Of a stretch of DNA of 42,077 bases, positions 1 through 7,599 are shown in pieces. The notes under the pieces are model-generated. The model worked only from the letters and a program-made list of their open reading frames with translations. It searched no databases and was not told the origin of the DNA. Each line of letters starts with the position of its first letter. Position 1 is the stretch's first letter. Source of the DNA: RUG14199 sp964629225 (GTDB taxonomy: Bacteria; Bacillota; Clostridia; Oscillospirales; CAG-272); the NCBI GenBank assembly GCA_964629225.1, contig CAZVQC010000020.1, positions 1 to 42,077 of the forward strand. The letters run 5' to 3'. Position numbers and translations under genes: made by a program.

Positions 1-35
1 GAACAAAAACAAACAATATCTAAATCGGCATAAAG

Positions 36-75
36 AAAAAGGGTGTAACCCCATTGTTTTGAGGTTACACCACAT
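36..75 (-). terminator. Intrinsic terminator of the glycyl-radical operon
   Basis: Perfect 9-bp stem GGTGTAACC (42-50) / GGTTACACC (63-71). Read leftward it is followed by CTTTTTCTTT, so it ends leftward transcripts coming from the gene that stops at 157. A weaker rightward-looking hairpin with a T run lies at 105-127; no rightward gene precedes it. Confidence 0.75.
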
Positions 76-156
76 TTTCTAAAATACTTCCTTATTCACC
101 CGGAGCATTCACGTTGGGTGCTTTTTTCATAATAAAAGATCCGATCAACCCTCACG

Positions 157-897
157 TCACAGGTCACCGCCTTGTTCCGCTCCGGGTTCCACGTTTCTTT
201 TTCCTTTTTTCTCGGCGTGCCTTTTGCAAAGGGCGTTATAGACGAGTATCCCGGCACCGCTGACCGCAAGGGTGACCGCAAATACTATGACGGCCGACAG
301 ATAATTCTGCTTTTCCAAGGCGTTTCCGCCGATGGTGGATGTTATGATGGAGGGTATCCGCCCCAAAGTACAGATGACCGCCCAAACGGGAAACTTTATG
401 TCCGTCAGCCCCGCAAAGTAGCACAGCAGATCTTTCGGAGTTCCCGGTATCATAAAAACCGTCAAAAACAGATAGTCCCGCTTTGGGGATGACCTTAAAA
501 ACCTGAGGGACTGAAGCTTCTCCTTTGAAAAGAACACCTCGACTAACCGCATTCCGTAACGTCTCACCAAAAAGAAGACGAGCATACTGCCGATGCCGGA
601 TGCAAGGATGCAAAGCAGTGTCCCTTCCAATGCCCCGAAAGCGTAGCCGGCGGCGATCTCAAAGGGCTCGCCGGGTATCAGTGCTATGATGACTTGAAGT
701 ATCACCATGCCCACGTAGGCAACACGGGACAGTATCCCGTAGGAATCCACCCAATCACGGAATTTTTCCGGAGCGGAAGCGAAGGCGACCAGCGGTCTTC
801 CCACAAGCAAAGTCACCGCTCCCATCACGAGTATCGCCGCTATGAGCGCCGCTATCTTCTTCTGCTTTGATGTTATCCTACTCTCCACTCTTCTCAC
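157..897 (-). CDS. TVP38/TMEM64 (VTT/DedA-like) membrane protein
   Basis: Integral membrane protein of about 246 residues with several hydrophobic segments and the VTT (SNARE-associated) signature: a re-entrant region around PGEPFEIAAGYAFGALEGT and a second one around MIPGTPKDLLCYFAGLT. Family members are polytopic proteins linked in some bacteria to lipid or undecaprenyl-phosphate handling; the substrate cannot be read from the sequence. A basic N-terminus (RITSKQKK) precedes the first membrane segment, and the C-terminus is charged. The start is a GTG at 897; a second in-frame GTG at 888 sits 10 nt after a GAGG and is equally plausible. It lies 75 nt downstream of the glycyl-radical activase gene on the same strand, with only the 42-71 terminator after it, so it is probably the last gene of that operon. 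The functional link to the radical enzyme is unknown. Confidence 0.85.
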   Translation of the reverse strand: MRRVESRITSKQKKIAALIAAILVMGAVTLLVGRPLVAFASAPEKFRDWVDSYGILSRVAYVGMVILQVIIALIPGEPFEIAAGYAFGALEGTLLCILASGIGSMLVFFLVRRYGMRLVEVFFSKEKLQSLRFLRSSPKRDYLFLTVFMIPGTPKDLLCYFAGLTDIKFPVWAVICTLGRIPSIITSTIGGNALEKQNYLSAVIVFAVTLAVSGAGILVYNALCKRHAEKKGKRNVEPGAEQGGDL

Positions 898-972
898 ACC
901 TCATTCTCTTCCTTAGAGTTGTTTTAACGGCGATATCGGCGGTTTTTCCGCTTGCCGAGGGAACTTACCCGC

Positions 973-1851
973 CTAACTCAGAAAGCCCCTTAAAACCGTC
1001 TTAAACAGTCTCATATCGGCATCGTCCGGCATCCTTTCATCCGAGTCGAAATCATCCGAAAGACCCAGCTCCTCATATTTGACCTTTCCCATCGAATGGT
1101 ACTTGATAAGATCCACTCCGTCTAAGTTCGCTATTCCCGAAGCAAGGCTCAAAAGTGCCTCCGCATGACTCTTATCCGTGTTGACTCCATGAATAAGAAG
1201 ACACCTGAGTCGGATCTTTGCTCCAAGGGAGTCGGCATGCTTCAAATTATCAAGGATCCTGCCAAGATCTCCCTTCGTATTTTCGAAGAACCTCTCAGAG
1301 CAGGTGTCCTTCACGTCCCAAAGAAAGGTGTCAACAAGCGGCACCGCCCTGCCAAGGTAAGACCCGTCAAAATATCCCGAAGTCTCAACGGCGGTATTGA
1401 GCCCCATCGCCTTTGCACGGGACAAAAGTTCTATTGCCGCTTCCATCTGGAAAAACGGCTCGCCACCGGACAGAGTGATCCCGCCCGTGTCACCGTAAAA
1501 CACCCTGTCCTCAAGAACGGTATCAAGTATCTCATCGATATCCCAACGCCTCGAAGCCTTTTCAAGAGCACCGGAGGGACACCTATCCACACAGCGAAAG
1601 CAGTTTTTGCAAAGACTTCGGTCGATATTTTTCCTCGGTAAGACCGTTCCGGCGTCGCACTCCGGAACCGCACACTCCCCACAGGCAATGCAAAGGCTTT
1701 TGTGAAAGATCAGTTTCGGCTCAAGGCTCTTGCCCTCCGGATTGTGACACCATCTGCAATCAAGGGGACACCCGGCGAAAAATACCGTAGTCCTCACTCC
1801 CGCACCGTCCTCGGTGCAGAATTTTTGAATATTAAAGACCGATGCCTTCAC
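973..1851 (-). CDS. Glycyl-radical enzyme activating protein (radical SAM)
   Basis: Radical SAM enzyme of 292 residues that would install the glycyl radical on the enzyme encoded immediately upstream. The N-terminal motif CPLDCRWC (residues about 29-36) supplies the three cysteines of the SAM-binding [4Fe-4S] cluster. A ferredoxin-like insert follows (CIACGEC...C and CKNCFRCVDRCP) for two auxiliary clusters, as in activases of glycyl-radical lyases and dehydratases rather than the shorter PFL activase. SGGEPFFQ is the GGE motif that contacts SAM. The ATG at 1851 overlaps the stop of the upstream gene by 4 bp (ATGA), which indicates translational coupling. The first auxiliary motif is slightly irregular (CIACGECAVPEC), but four cysteines are present. 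The family assignment is secure; the partner is inferred from adjacency. Confidence 0.93.
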   Translation of the reverse strand: MKASVFNIQKFCTEDGAGVRTTVFFAGCPLDCRWCHNPEGKSLEPKLIFHKSLCIACGECAVPECDAGTVLPRKNIDRSLCKNCFRCVDRCPSGALEKASRRWDIDEILDTVLEDRVFYGDTGGITLSGGEPFFQMEAAIELLSRAKAMGLNTAVETSGYFDGSYLGRAVPLVDTFLWDVKDTCSERFFENTKGDLGRILDNLKHADSLGAKIRLRCLLIHGVNTDKSHAEALLSLASGIANLDGVDLIKYHSMGKVKYEELGLSDDFDSDERMPDDADMRLFKTVLRGFLS

Positions 1852-3980
1852 CGCTTTCCCTCAGCCCTTTCGATTATCATATCCTGCCAGCTTTTCTCAA
1901 GGGTCGCAAAACGGGCATTCCAACCGGACACCCTGACAGACAGAGTCCTGTAATTCTCCGGATGCCTCTGTGCCTCCCTCAATATCTCGGCGTTCGTTAT
2001 GTCAAGCTGCATAAAATACCCGCCGAGAAGGAGAAAGCCCCTTATCAGCGAAACCGTAGCGTCCACGACGGTATCGTCCTTCTCAAGTTTGGGAGAAAGG
2101 CTGATATCGAGTGCCGCACCGGTGACGGTCTTGGTAAGATCCGCACTGCAGTACGATCTTATAACGGAGGTCACACCGGATAGATCCGTTCCCGGGGTAG
2201 GTGATGAATTGCCGGAGAGAACGTCCTTTTCAAATTTTCCAAAGGGTGTCGCAAGCCGTTCATCCTTCCACGGCACCTGACGTCCGAAGGTGCTGACTCC
2301 GGGAGGAAATTTGATGGGAGAGTCCTTATCATCCTCAAGGCAAACACTGTAAAGATCATCTATGATGCGACGGTAGATACCGTCGCATTCGGCGTTACCG
2401 TTGCCGAAATACCTGTAGTGGCAGAGGGCGTAACGCCTCAATTCCTCCCTGCCCTCCCAGTTGCTCTTAAGACACCGAAACAGTTCCTCAAGAGTGACCT
2501 TTTCATCGTCAAACACCAGCTTTTTAATGGCATACAAGCTGTTCGTAATGTCGGCAAGTCCGCCGATATGAAGGGATATGATGCGGTAGTCCGTGCCGCC
2601 TTCGTGATACGACAGACCTCTGCCGATGCAGTCCTTTTCAAAAATGGAAACCACTGTGGCGGGAGTCGCCGTCTTAAACGACCTTCCGTCCGGGCTGAGA
2701 AGGCTTTGACGCATCCCACGTCTGTAGCCCTCAACCTCCCCCTTAAGAGCATCCTTGAAAGCCGAATAGACCTCTTCAAAAGAGGAAAAGTCAGTCCTTT
2801 CATAACTTGAAAGTGCCTTCTTTTGAAGCACTTGAAGTCCGTCAAATGGGATGTAGGAAAAATTGGTAGCCCCCGGCACCTGGACTTCCCAGCATCCGTC
2901 ATTGGCAAAGCGAACCGCCTCGTCGTAGGGGTAGCCGTAGTTCGCAAGAGACCGAAGTATCAAGTCCTCATTGTACACCGCTACTATTCCCCCGCCGTAG
3001 GAGATTACCTCGGCAATGCGCCGAAGCAATTTTTCATCGGTCTTTGAATTCACCCTAACAGTGATGGGAAAGTCTCCGATCCCCAGTTCCTCAACGATAT
3101 CGAGGACCAGATAGGTCACCTCATTAGTAACATCCCGTCCGGATAGGTCGATGCCGGAGAGCACTATGTTTTGATAGTGCTGAGCATCTCCCCCGTAAAC
3201 AACGTCTCCGCAGATCCACTCGCACCCCTTGATAAAAAAGTGAGCAAGTATCTCGCGGGCATCGGAAAGAGTCAAAATGCCCACATCAAGGTCATGGCGA
3301 AGATAGTCCCCAAGAAGAACGTCAAGTCTGCCGATCCCCGGCCAGTTTCCGCAAAGCCGCAAAAACGAGAAGGTGAACCAAATGCTCTGTACCGCCTCTA
3401 AAAAGTTTTCCGCTCCCTCCGCCGGCACCCGGCGCAGCGTTTCAAGATTCAAAAGATACCCGTCGCCCATTTCGGAAAGCGCCCGAATATAGCGCTTGTG
3501 ATAAGTCTCAAAAGCGTCAAGGCAGACAAAAACACTTTCGTAAAACCGAGCATGGGACGAATCCGCGTTATTCTCGGCGGCATTCTCGGCACGTTTCCGA
3601 ATGCCCCTGTAGCCTACTTTCAGTATCTCAAAAAGATCCACCGTAAGATGATCCGTGCCCGGCAGCGACCAGTCATACCGGGATACCCCGTCAATAAGAG
3701 CGGGGACGGTGCCGGATATGGCAAGTCCAAGCGTGGCGCTTCCGCTGATCCTCTCCCCCTCGCAAATGCGAATGGGACACTCCTCCGCTATCGCTCTTAC
3801 GGCCGCATCGTAGCCGTCAATAAGAGAAGCCCCCGCAAGAGATCTGTCCGAGAGCATCACGCAGGGAGTCTCTTTGGTCTCACGCCCGTAGCGAAAGTGA
3901 AGGGAATCGTAGGCAAAGCGCCTTGTCGCCTCGCTTAAGCGAACGGGCCTTGATCTGCTTGATGCTGTGTAGAATTCCAT
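1848..3980 (-). CDS. Glycyl-radical enzyme of the pyruvate formate-lyase superfamily, substrate unassigned
   Basis: Oxygen-sensitive radical enzyme of 710 residues. The C-terminal fingerprint is RVSGWNARF with Gly686 as the predicted radical site; PFL has RVSGYAVRF here. The thiyl-radical cysteine is Cys363 in NDGCWEVQ. There is one cysteine rather than the Cys-Cys pair of true PFL, followed two residues later by Glu365, which resembles the GCxE motif of glycerol/diol dehydratases and choline lyase. Yet Trp replaces the usual Val, and the following proline is absent. At 710 residues it is shorter than most PFL-like dehydratases (about 750-850). It is translationally coupled to its activase. 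A promoter can be proposed at TTTTCA (about 4034) with TAAAAT (about 4020-4025). Calling it formate acetyltransferase would over-claim: superfamily and radical residues are clear, the substrate is not. Confidence 0.9.
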   Translation of the reverse strand: MEFYTASSRSRPVRLSEATRRFAYDSLHFRYGRETKETPCVMLSDRSLAGASLIDGYDAAVRAIAEECPIRICEGERISGSATLGLAISGTVPALIDGVSRYDWSLPGTDHLTVDLFEILKVGYRGIRKRAENAAENNADSSHARFYESVFVCLDAFETYHKRYIRALSEMGDGYLLNLETLRRVPAEGAENFLEAVQSIWFTFSFLRLCGNWPGIGRLDVLLGDYLRHDLDVGILTLSDAREILAHFFIKGCEWICGDVVYGGDAQHYQNIVLSGIDLSGRDVTNEVTYLVLDIVEELGIGDFPITVRVNSKTDEKLLRRIAEVISYGGGIVAVYNEDLILRSLANYGYPYDEAVRFANDGCWEVQVPGATNFSYIPFDGLQVLQKKALSSYERTDFSSFEEVYSAFKDALKGEVEGYRRGMRQSLLSPDGRSFKTATPATVVSIFEKDCIGRGLSYHEGGTDYRIISLHIGGLADITNSLYAIKKLVFDDEKVTLEELFRCLKSNWEGREELRRYALCHYRYFGNGNAECDGIYRRIIDDLYSVCLEDDKDSPIKFPPGVSTFGRQVPWKDERLATPFGKFEKDVLSGNSSPTPGTDLSGVTSVIRSYCSADLTKTVTGAALDISLSPKLEKDDTVVDATVSLIRGFLLLGGYFMQLDITNAEILREAQRHPENYRTLSVRVSGWNARFATLEKSWQDMIIERAEGKR

Positions 3981-4088
3981 TTTTCACGCCTACTTTTCGA
4001 ATAATTCCCTTTTCAATTGCATTTTACCACATTGACCGCCGTTTGAAAAGTACCGTAATAAAAAATTAAGAAGGAAATATCAAAATAT

Positions 4089-4113
4089 CCCCGACCGCGT
4101 TTTGCGGTCAGGG
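4089..4113 (-). terminator. Terminator of the glycosyltransferase gene
   Basis: 10-bp stem CCCCGACCGC (4089-4098) / GCGGTCAGGG (4104-4113) with one wobble pair and a GTTTT loop. Reading leftward it is followed by ATATTTTGATATTT. It lies 19 nt after the stop at 4132. Confidence 0.7.
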
Positions 4114-4131
4114 ATACCCGTGTACAAAGAG

Positions 4132-6705
4132 TCAATTATTCAAAAGAAGTCCTCTTACGGGCACAAGAAGCCCCTTAGAAGCACGGTAGATACCGAGATG
4201 TCTTATCCGGATCTTGCCGTTGTTGTAGATAGCGGGATACCTCTTCAGCCGATCGTCGAACTCCTTGAAGGCCTTCGCCTCCTTGCGGTAGTTCATGGCG
4301 ATCTCGTATTGAGCGGTCACCATGGGCATTATAAGGTGATCCACAATGTAATCCTTCTTGCTTCTCGGAAGCGATGCCTCGTGGCGATAATAGGTCTCTA
4401 TCATGCTGATACAGACGTTCTCATGATGCCTGTAATTCCTCTTGTAGGACTGCATAGTCACAGACTGGTTCGCCCTGCCGAGTAAATACCGATAAATACT
4501 GAGGTCATAGTAAGTTATCGTGTCACAGCACACCGCCACGTTGACGTTCAGCTCCATGTCCACATAAAAGGTCTTTTCCGAAAGCTTAAAATCCGCCTTC
4601 TTCAGCATTTCCGCTTTGTAGCTTGAGCAGGAGAGGATAGGTCCCCAGGTGGAAAATCCGTAATTGGGATAGCAGATATCCTCAAATCGGTACTGTATCT
4701 CCGGCTTGAGCTGCGTGTAGATCTTCATCTCAACGGCTTCATTGGTCTCTGCGTGATCCTCGATGTAGTTGTTGAGAACGATGTCGGAGTCTTCCCTCTC
4801 AAGGATGTCGATGAGCTTCGCAAACTCCTCGGAGTCCACCGTGTCGTCTCCGTCAATGACCTTGACATATTTTCCGCGAGCTTTGCGGATGCCCACATTG
4901 ATGGTGGAGCCGTGACCGCCGTTCTCCTTGTCGATAAGACGGACGATGGAGCGATCTCCCACTCGGGTGAGTTCTTCAAGCTCACGCCCTATCTCGGCCG
5001 TGCGGTCCTTTGAGCCGTCATTGACGATGAGTATCTCAAGCTTACCCGAGTTACGTTGATCCAGCATGGATACTACAGTACCCCTAAGGTATTTCTCCAC
5101 ATTGTAGGAGGGAACCACCACCGTAAGAACGGGGTCGTCGGATATCTCACCGAAATCAAAGTAGTTCTCATCCTTTTCGGCCTCGAACATACGAAGCTCT
5201 TTTTCTATGGTGTGAGCATAGTCGAACTTGCTCTGCACCGACTCGGATTCACGCCGTCCCACCTCAAGGAAATAGTCCGGGTCATAGTACATTTTTTCAA
5301 TTACGTCAGCGTACTCTCTGTAATTCTCCACTTGGCACATTACGCCAAGATCCTCCGGGATGAATTGGCGAACGCCCCTGATGTCGGATGTGACCACCGC
5401 ACAGCCGGAGGATGCCGCCTCGCAGGAGGATACCGCTTGAGAATCAAAACGGGTGGGGAAAAGAGCAATACCGTGAGTCCTGTGGACCTCTCTTATCTCC
5501 TCGTGGGTGAGGAATGTCCTGTGGATCTTTACGTTTTCAAACTGAAGGAGCGGTGCCACGATATCACTGTGAAGAGGCCCGTCTCCGTAGATGTCAAATT
5601 CAAGATCGGAAAAGAAGGGGCGGTGGCTCAACTCAAGTATTATCCTGACTACCGTGTCAAGAGAATAGGAGTCCGCATTGTAGAATTTTCTCAAAACAAA
5701 GATCTTCTTTCGAAGCTCCGTATCCTTCTTTTCATAGGAGAACAGCTCCGTGTCGATAAGACAGGGGATCACCTCGCTGTTCTTGAATTTTATGTCGAGA
5801 AGCTCCTCGCAGCGATCCCTCGTAAAGTCGGTGACGAACACCCACTTTGCATTCTTCATATCATTGTATTTGCGGATCATAAAATCCTTGCGCTTGAATC
5901 TCTTTTCAAGAGCATCATCTATCTCTATCGGGGCCTCAAAATAGCGCCCCGCTATCTTCGGCCAGTCGCGGTAGAGGGTCTCAGCCCCGTGAAGGTAGAA
6001 ATAGAGTTTCGTCCGGCTCATATCGGTGGATTCAAGAACGTTGGCAAACCGGTCGTCAAAAAAGTGAATAAGGATCCTGTCGTAGTGCCTCTTGCTTAGA
6101 AGCTCCCTGAAAAATCCGAAATTCCCCTTGACTACCGAAACGCCCTCAAATTCATAATGCTCAAAGGCGTGATGGTCGTTGATGGAGGCAACGTCCACCT
6201 TCCATCCCAACTTCTGATAGGCCTGTACCCTCGTATGAACGAAAGCCATGTTGTACTTGTCCCCGATAGACGGATATCCGGGAGATACGACGAGAACGTC
6301 TCCCTTGAAATGATCCTCAAAAAAGGGAGCAACGTCAAAGGCGGGAGCATATTCCGCCGCCTTTATCTCGGTCTTACATCCCGCAGGAACGAGGATCGAC
6401 AGAATAAAATACTTAAGCCAGGTAAAACGGTTGGTAAATGTGGAATTGAGACCGCAAGAACCGATAGGCTCCCTGTGACGGTTCACTATCTCAAGAGAAG
6501 GACCCGAACCCGCCTCAAGTTCTCCCGAAAAACGGAGAAATACCTCTTTTTCACCGTTGCTTATAAAAAGCTTCGGGTAAATAAGAAAAGCATGAGTAGA
6601 TGCGGAATTGGTGACCACCATGCTTCCATTCTTGTATTCAACATCAACGTTTCCGAATTTGATCCACTTCTTTTTAAGAAGATCACATCTCTTCGAGCCG
6701 CTCAT
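4132..6705 (-). CDS. Bifunctional glycosyltransferase (GT4-like plus GT2)
   Basis: Protein of 857 residues with three parts. Residues 1 to about 130 form a beta-rich N-terminal region without a recognised family. About 135-520 is a GT-B fold glycosyltransferase: DVLVVSPGYPS start, and the nucleotide-sugar region FPTRFDSQAVSSCEAASSGCAVV with its ExxxxG pattern typical of GT4. About 540-857 is a GT2 GT-A domain: LTVVVPSYNVEKYL, LIVNDGSKDRT and the DGDDTVD metal motif. It probably builds a cell-surface glycan or glycolipid in the cytoplasm; donor and acceptor are unknown. The frame stays open to an ATG at 6840, but the ATG at 6705 is preferred because GGAGGG sits 9-10 nt upstream and the extra 45 residues look non-globular. 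It stands alone, with a strong promoter 360 nt upstream and its own terminator. Confidence 0.88.
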   Translation of the reverse strand: MSGSKRCDLLKKKWIKFGNVDVEYKNGSMVVTNSASTHAFLIYPKLFISNGEKEVFLRFSGELEAGSGPSLEIVNRHREPIGSCGLNSTFTNRFTWLKYFILSILVPAGCKTEIKAAEYAPAFDVAPFFEDHFKGDVLVVSPGYPSIGDKYNMAFVHTRVQAYQKLGWKVDVASINDHHAFEHYEFEGVSVVKGNFGFFRELLSKRHYDRILIHFFDDRFANVLESTDMSRTKLYFYLHGAETLYRDWPKIAGRYFEAPIEIDDALEKRFKRKDFMIRKYNDMKNAKWVFVTDFTRDRCEELLDIKFKNSEVIPCLIDTELFSYEKKDTELRKKIFVLRKFYNADSYSLDTVVRIILELSHRPFFSDLEFDIYGDGPLHSDIVAPLLQFENVKIHRTFLTHEEIREVHRTHGIALFPTRFDSQAVSSCEAASSGCAVVTSDIRGVRQFIPEDLGVMCQVENYREYADVIEKMYYDPDYFLEVGRRESESVQSKFDYAHTIEKELRMFEAEKDENYFDFGEISDDPVLTVVVPSYNVEKYLRGTVVSMLDQRNSGKLEILIVNDGSKDRTAEIGRELEELTRVGDRSIVRLIDKENGGHGSTINVGIRKARGKYVKVIDGDDTVDSEEFAKLIDILEREDSDIVLNNYIEDHAETNEAVEMKIYTQLKPEIQYRFEDICYPNYGFSTWGPILSCSSYKAEMLKKADFKLSEKTFYVDMELNVNVAVCCDTITYYDLSIYRYLLGRANQSVTMQSYKRNYRHHENVCISMIETYYRHEASLPRSKKDYIVDHLIMPMVTAQYEIAMNYRKEAKAFKEFDDRLKRYPAIYNNGKIRIRHLGIYRASKGLLVPVRGLLLNN

Positions 6706-7066
6706 ATCCAAAGCCCTCCAAAAAAGCCACGTACCCCGTGGGAAATTCTGCCGGTACCGTATAAAGTCGCCCGGTGACCGAACGAACCGCACTGCCAACG
6801 CCACCAATGTTACGCGACGAGCAGATCGGCCACTCACCAAGAACCGAGCAGATCAGCCTTCAGGCAGCCACCATACCGAGCACCGAATGCATCCGGCCCA
6901 TCAACGACCGCCAAAGCCAAGCACAAAGTACAAGAAGCCCGTCATCAATCACGGATGACAAGCGCCGAGTTCCAAATGCCGCACAGACGAATACTAACAC
7001 CGACACTATAAAAAACAATATCCCGGCACAAACAGTCTTCCCACCGCAGTGCCATATATTATTCCG
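6706..7066 (-). other. Long G/T-rich 5' leader of the glycosyltransferase gene
   Basis: About 360 nt separate the predicted transcription start (about 7066) from the preferred start codon at 6705. The transcribed strand is strongly G/T-rich and contains loose repeats such as GATCTGCTCG (twice within about 40 nt) and GGTGCTCGG/GGTTCTTGG. Only short reading frames without good ribosome binding sites are present. I recognise no riboswitch. It could be an unstructured leader, an unrecognised regulatory RNA or the remains of a coding region. Confidence 0.4.
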
Positions 7067-7072
7067 CTTACC

Positions 7073-7101
7073 ATGTTACCATAATATCTCAAAAAAGTCA
7101 A
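7073..7101 (-). promoter_or_regulatory. Promoter of the glycosyltransferase gene
   Basis: Reading leftward: TTGACT (7101-7096), exactly 17 nt, TAACAT (7078-7073) preceded by TGG, giving an extended -10. The predicted start is near 7066. No other gene of this strand lies between it and the glycosyltransferase. Confidence 0.75.
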
Positions 7102-7380
7102 GTAACGCCCACCCTAAAGCCCCCAAAACACCCTCACAGCGCATTCGAAAAATGACAGCCTAATCCCACAAAGAAAGGGTTCCTTCATTCGTCTCGCCCG
7201 GTCCCCCTCCTATGTTTCACCAATCTCTTGCGCGAAGCCTCCGACACCCAAAAAGAAAGATCATTATCCAAGTCAAAAAACAAAAGAGCCGGATCGAAAG
7301 AGACAAAATCGTTCTTGCGAAAGCCAATAATCGGCATAGTTGCAACGGTATAAAGAGTTTTTGCAAAAGTGACTAAAAAG

Positions 7381-7416
7381 AAAAAGAGACCCGAAATACG
7401 CTCCCAAGTCTCTTTT
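7381..7416 (-). terminator. Terminator of the LRR-dockerin gene
   Basis: 9-bp stem AAAAGAGAC (7382-7390) / GTCTCTTTT (7408-7416) with a 17-nt loop. Leftward it continues into TTTTTCTTTTT. A and T runs on both sides may make it bidirectional. Confidence 0.65.
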
Positions 7417-7493
7417 CCTATTATTTAACCGCTTTTGCGCTCGGTCTAAACAGTGCTTTTCAAGCCATCTAAAGAACAAGATTGTCCTAACTC

Positions 7494-7525
7494 AGAGGCA
7501 GTGCCTACCGGCACTGCCTCTTTTT
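7494..7525 (+). terminator. Strong orphan hairpin with a rightward U-tract
   Basis: Perfect 12-bp stem AGAGGCAGTGCC (7494-7505) / GGCACTGCCTCT (7510-7521) with loop TACC, then TTTTT on the plus strand. It faces rightward, but no rightward gene precedes it. For the leftward LRR gene ending at 7600 it forms a hairpin without a U-tract and may protect the mRNA 3' end. The rest of 7102-7599 shows only this, the 7381-7416 hairpin and AT-rich spacer. Confidence 0.6.
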
Positions 7526-7599
7526 GTCCGCAAACACATTAGATCGAGTGGAGAATGGAATATCTATCCATTCTTAGCTTTCAAAAATTCTAATAATTG

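Noticed and set aside
1848..3980. Annotation as formate acetyltransferase (pflB)
   Set aside because: It lacks the adjacent cysteine pair and has RVSGW rather than RVSGY, so a PFL reaction is not supported.
5056..6099. 347-codon plus-strand frame antisense to the glycosyltransferase
   Set aside because: No domain, no ribosome site, and the minus strand encodes recognisable GT motifs throughout.
7019..7055. 36-codon leader peptide candidate in the glycosyltransferase leader (ATG at 7055)
   Set aside because: No ribosome binding site, no regulatory codon run and no attenuator hairpin behind it.
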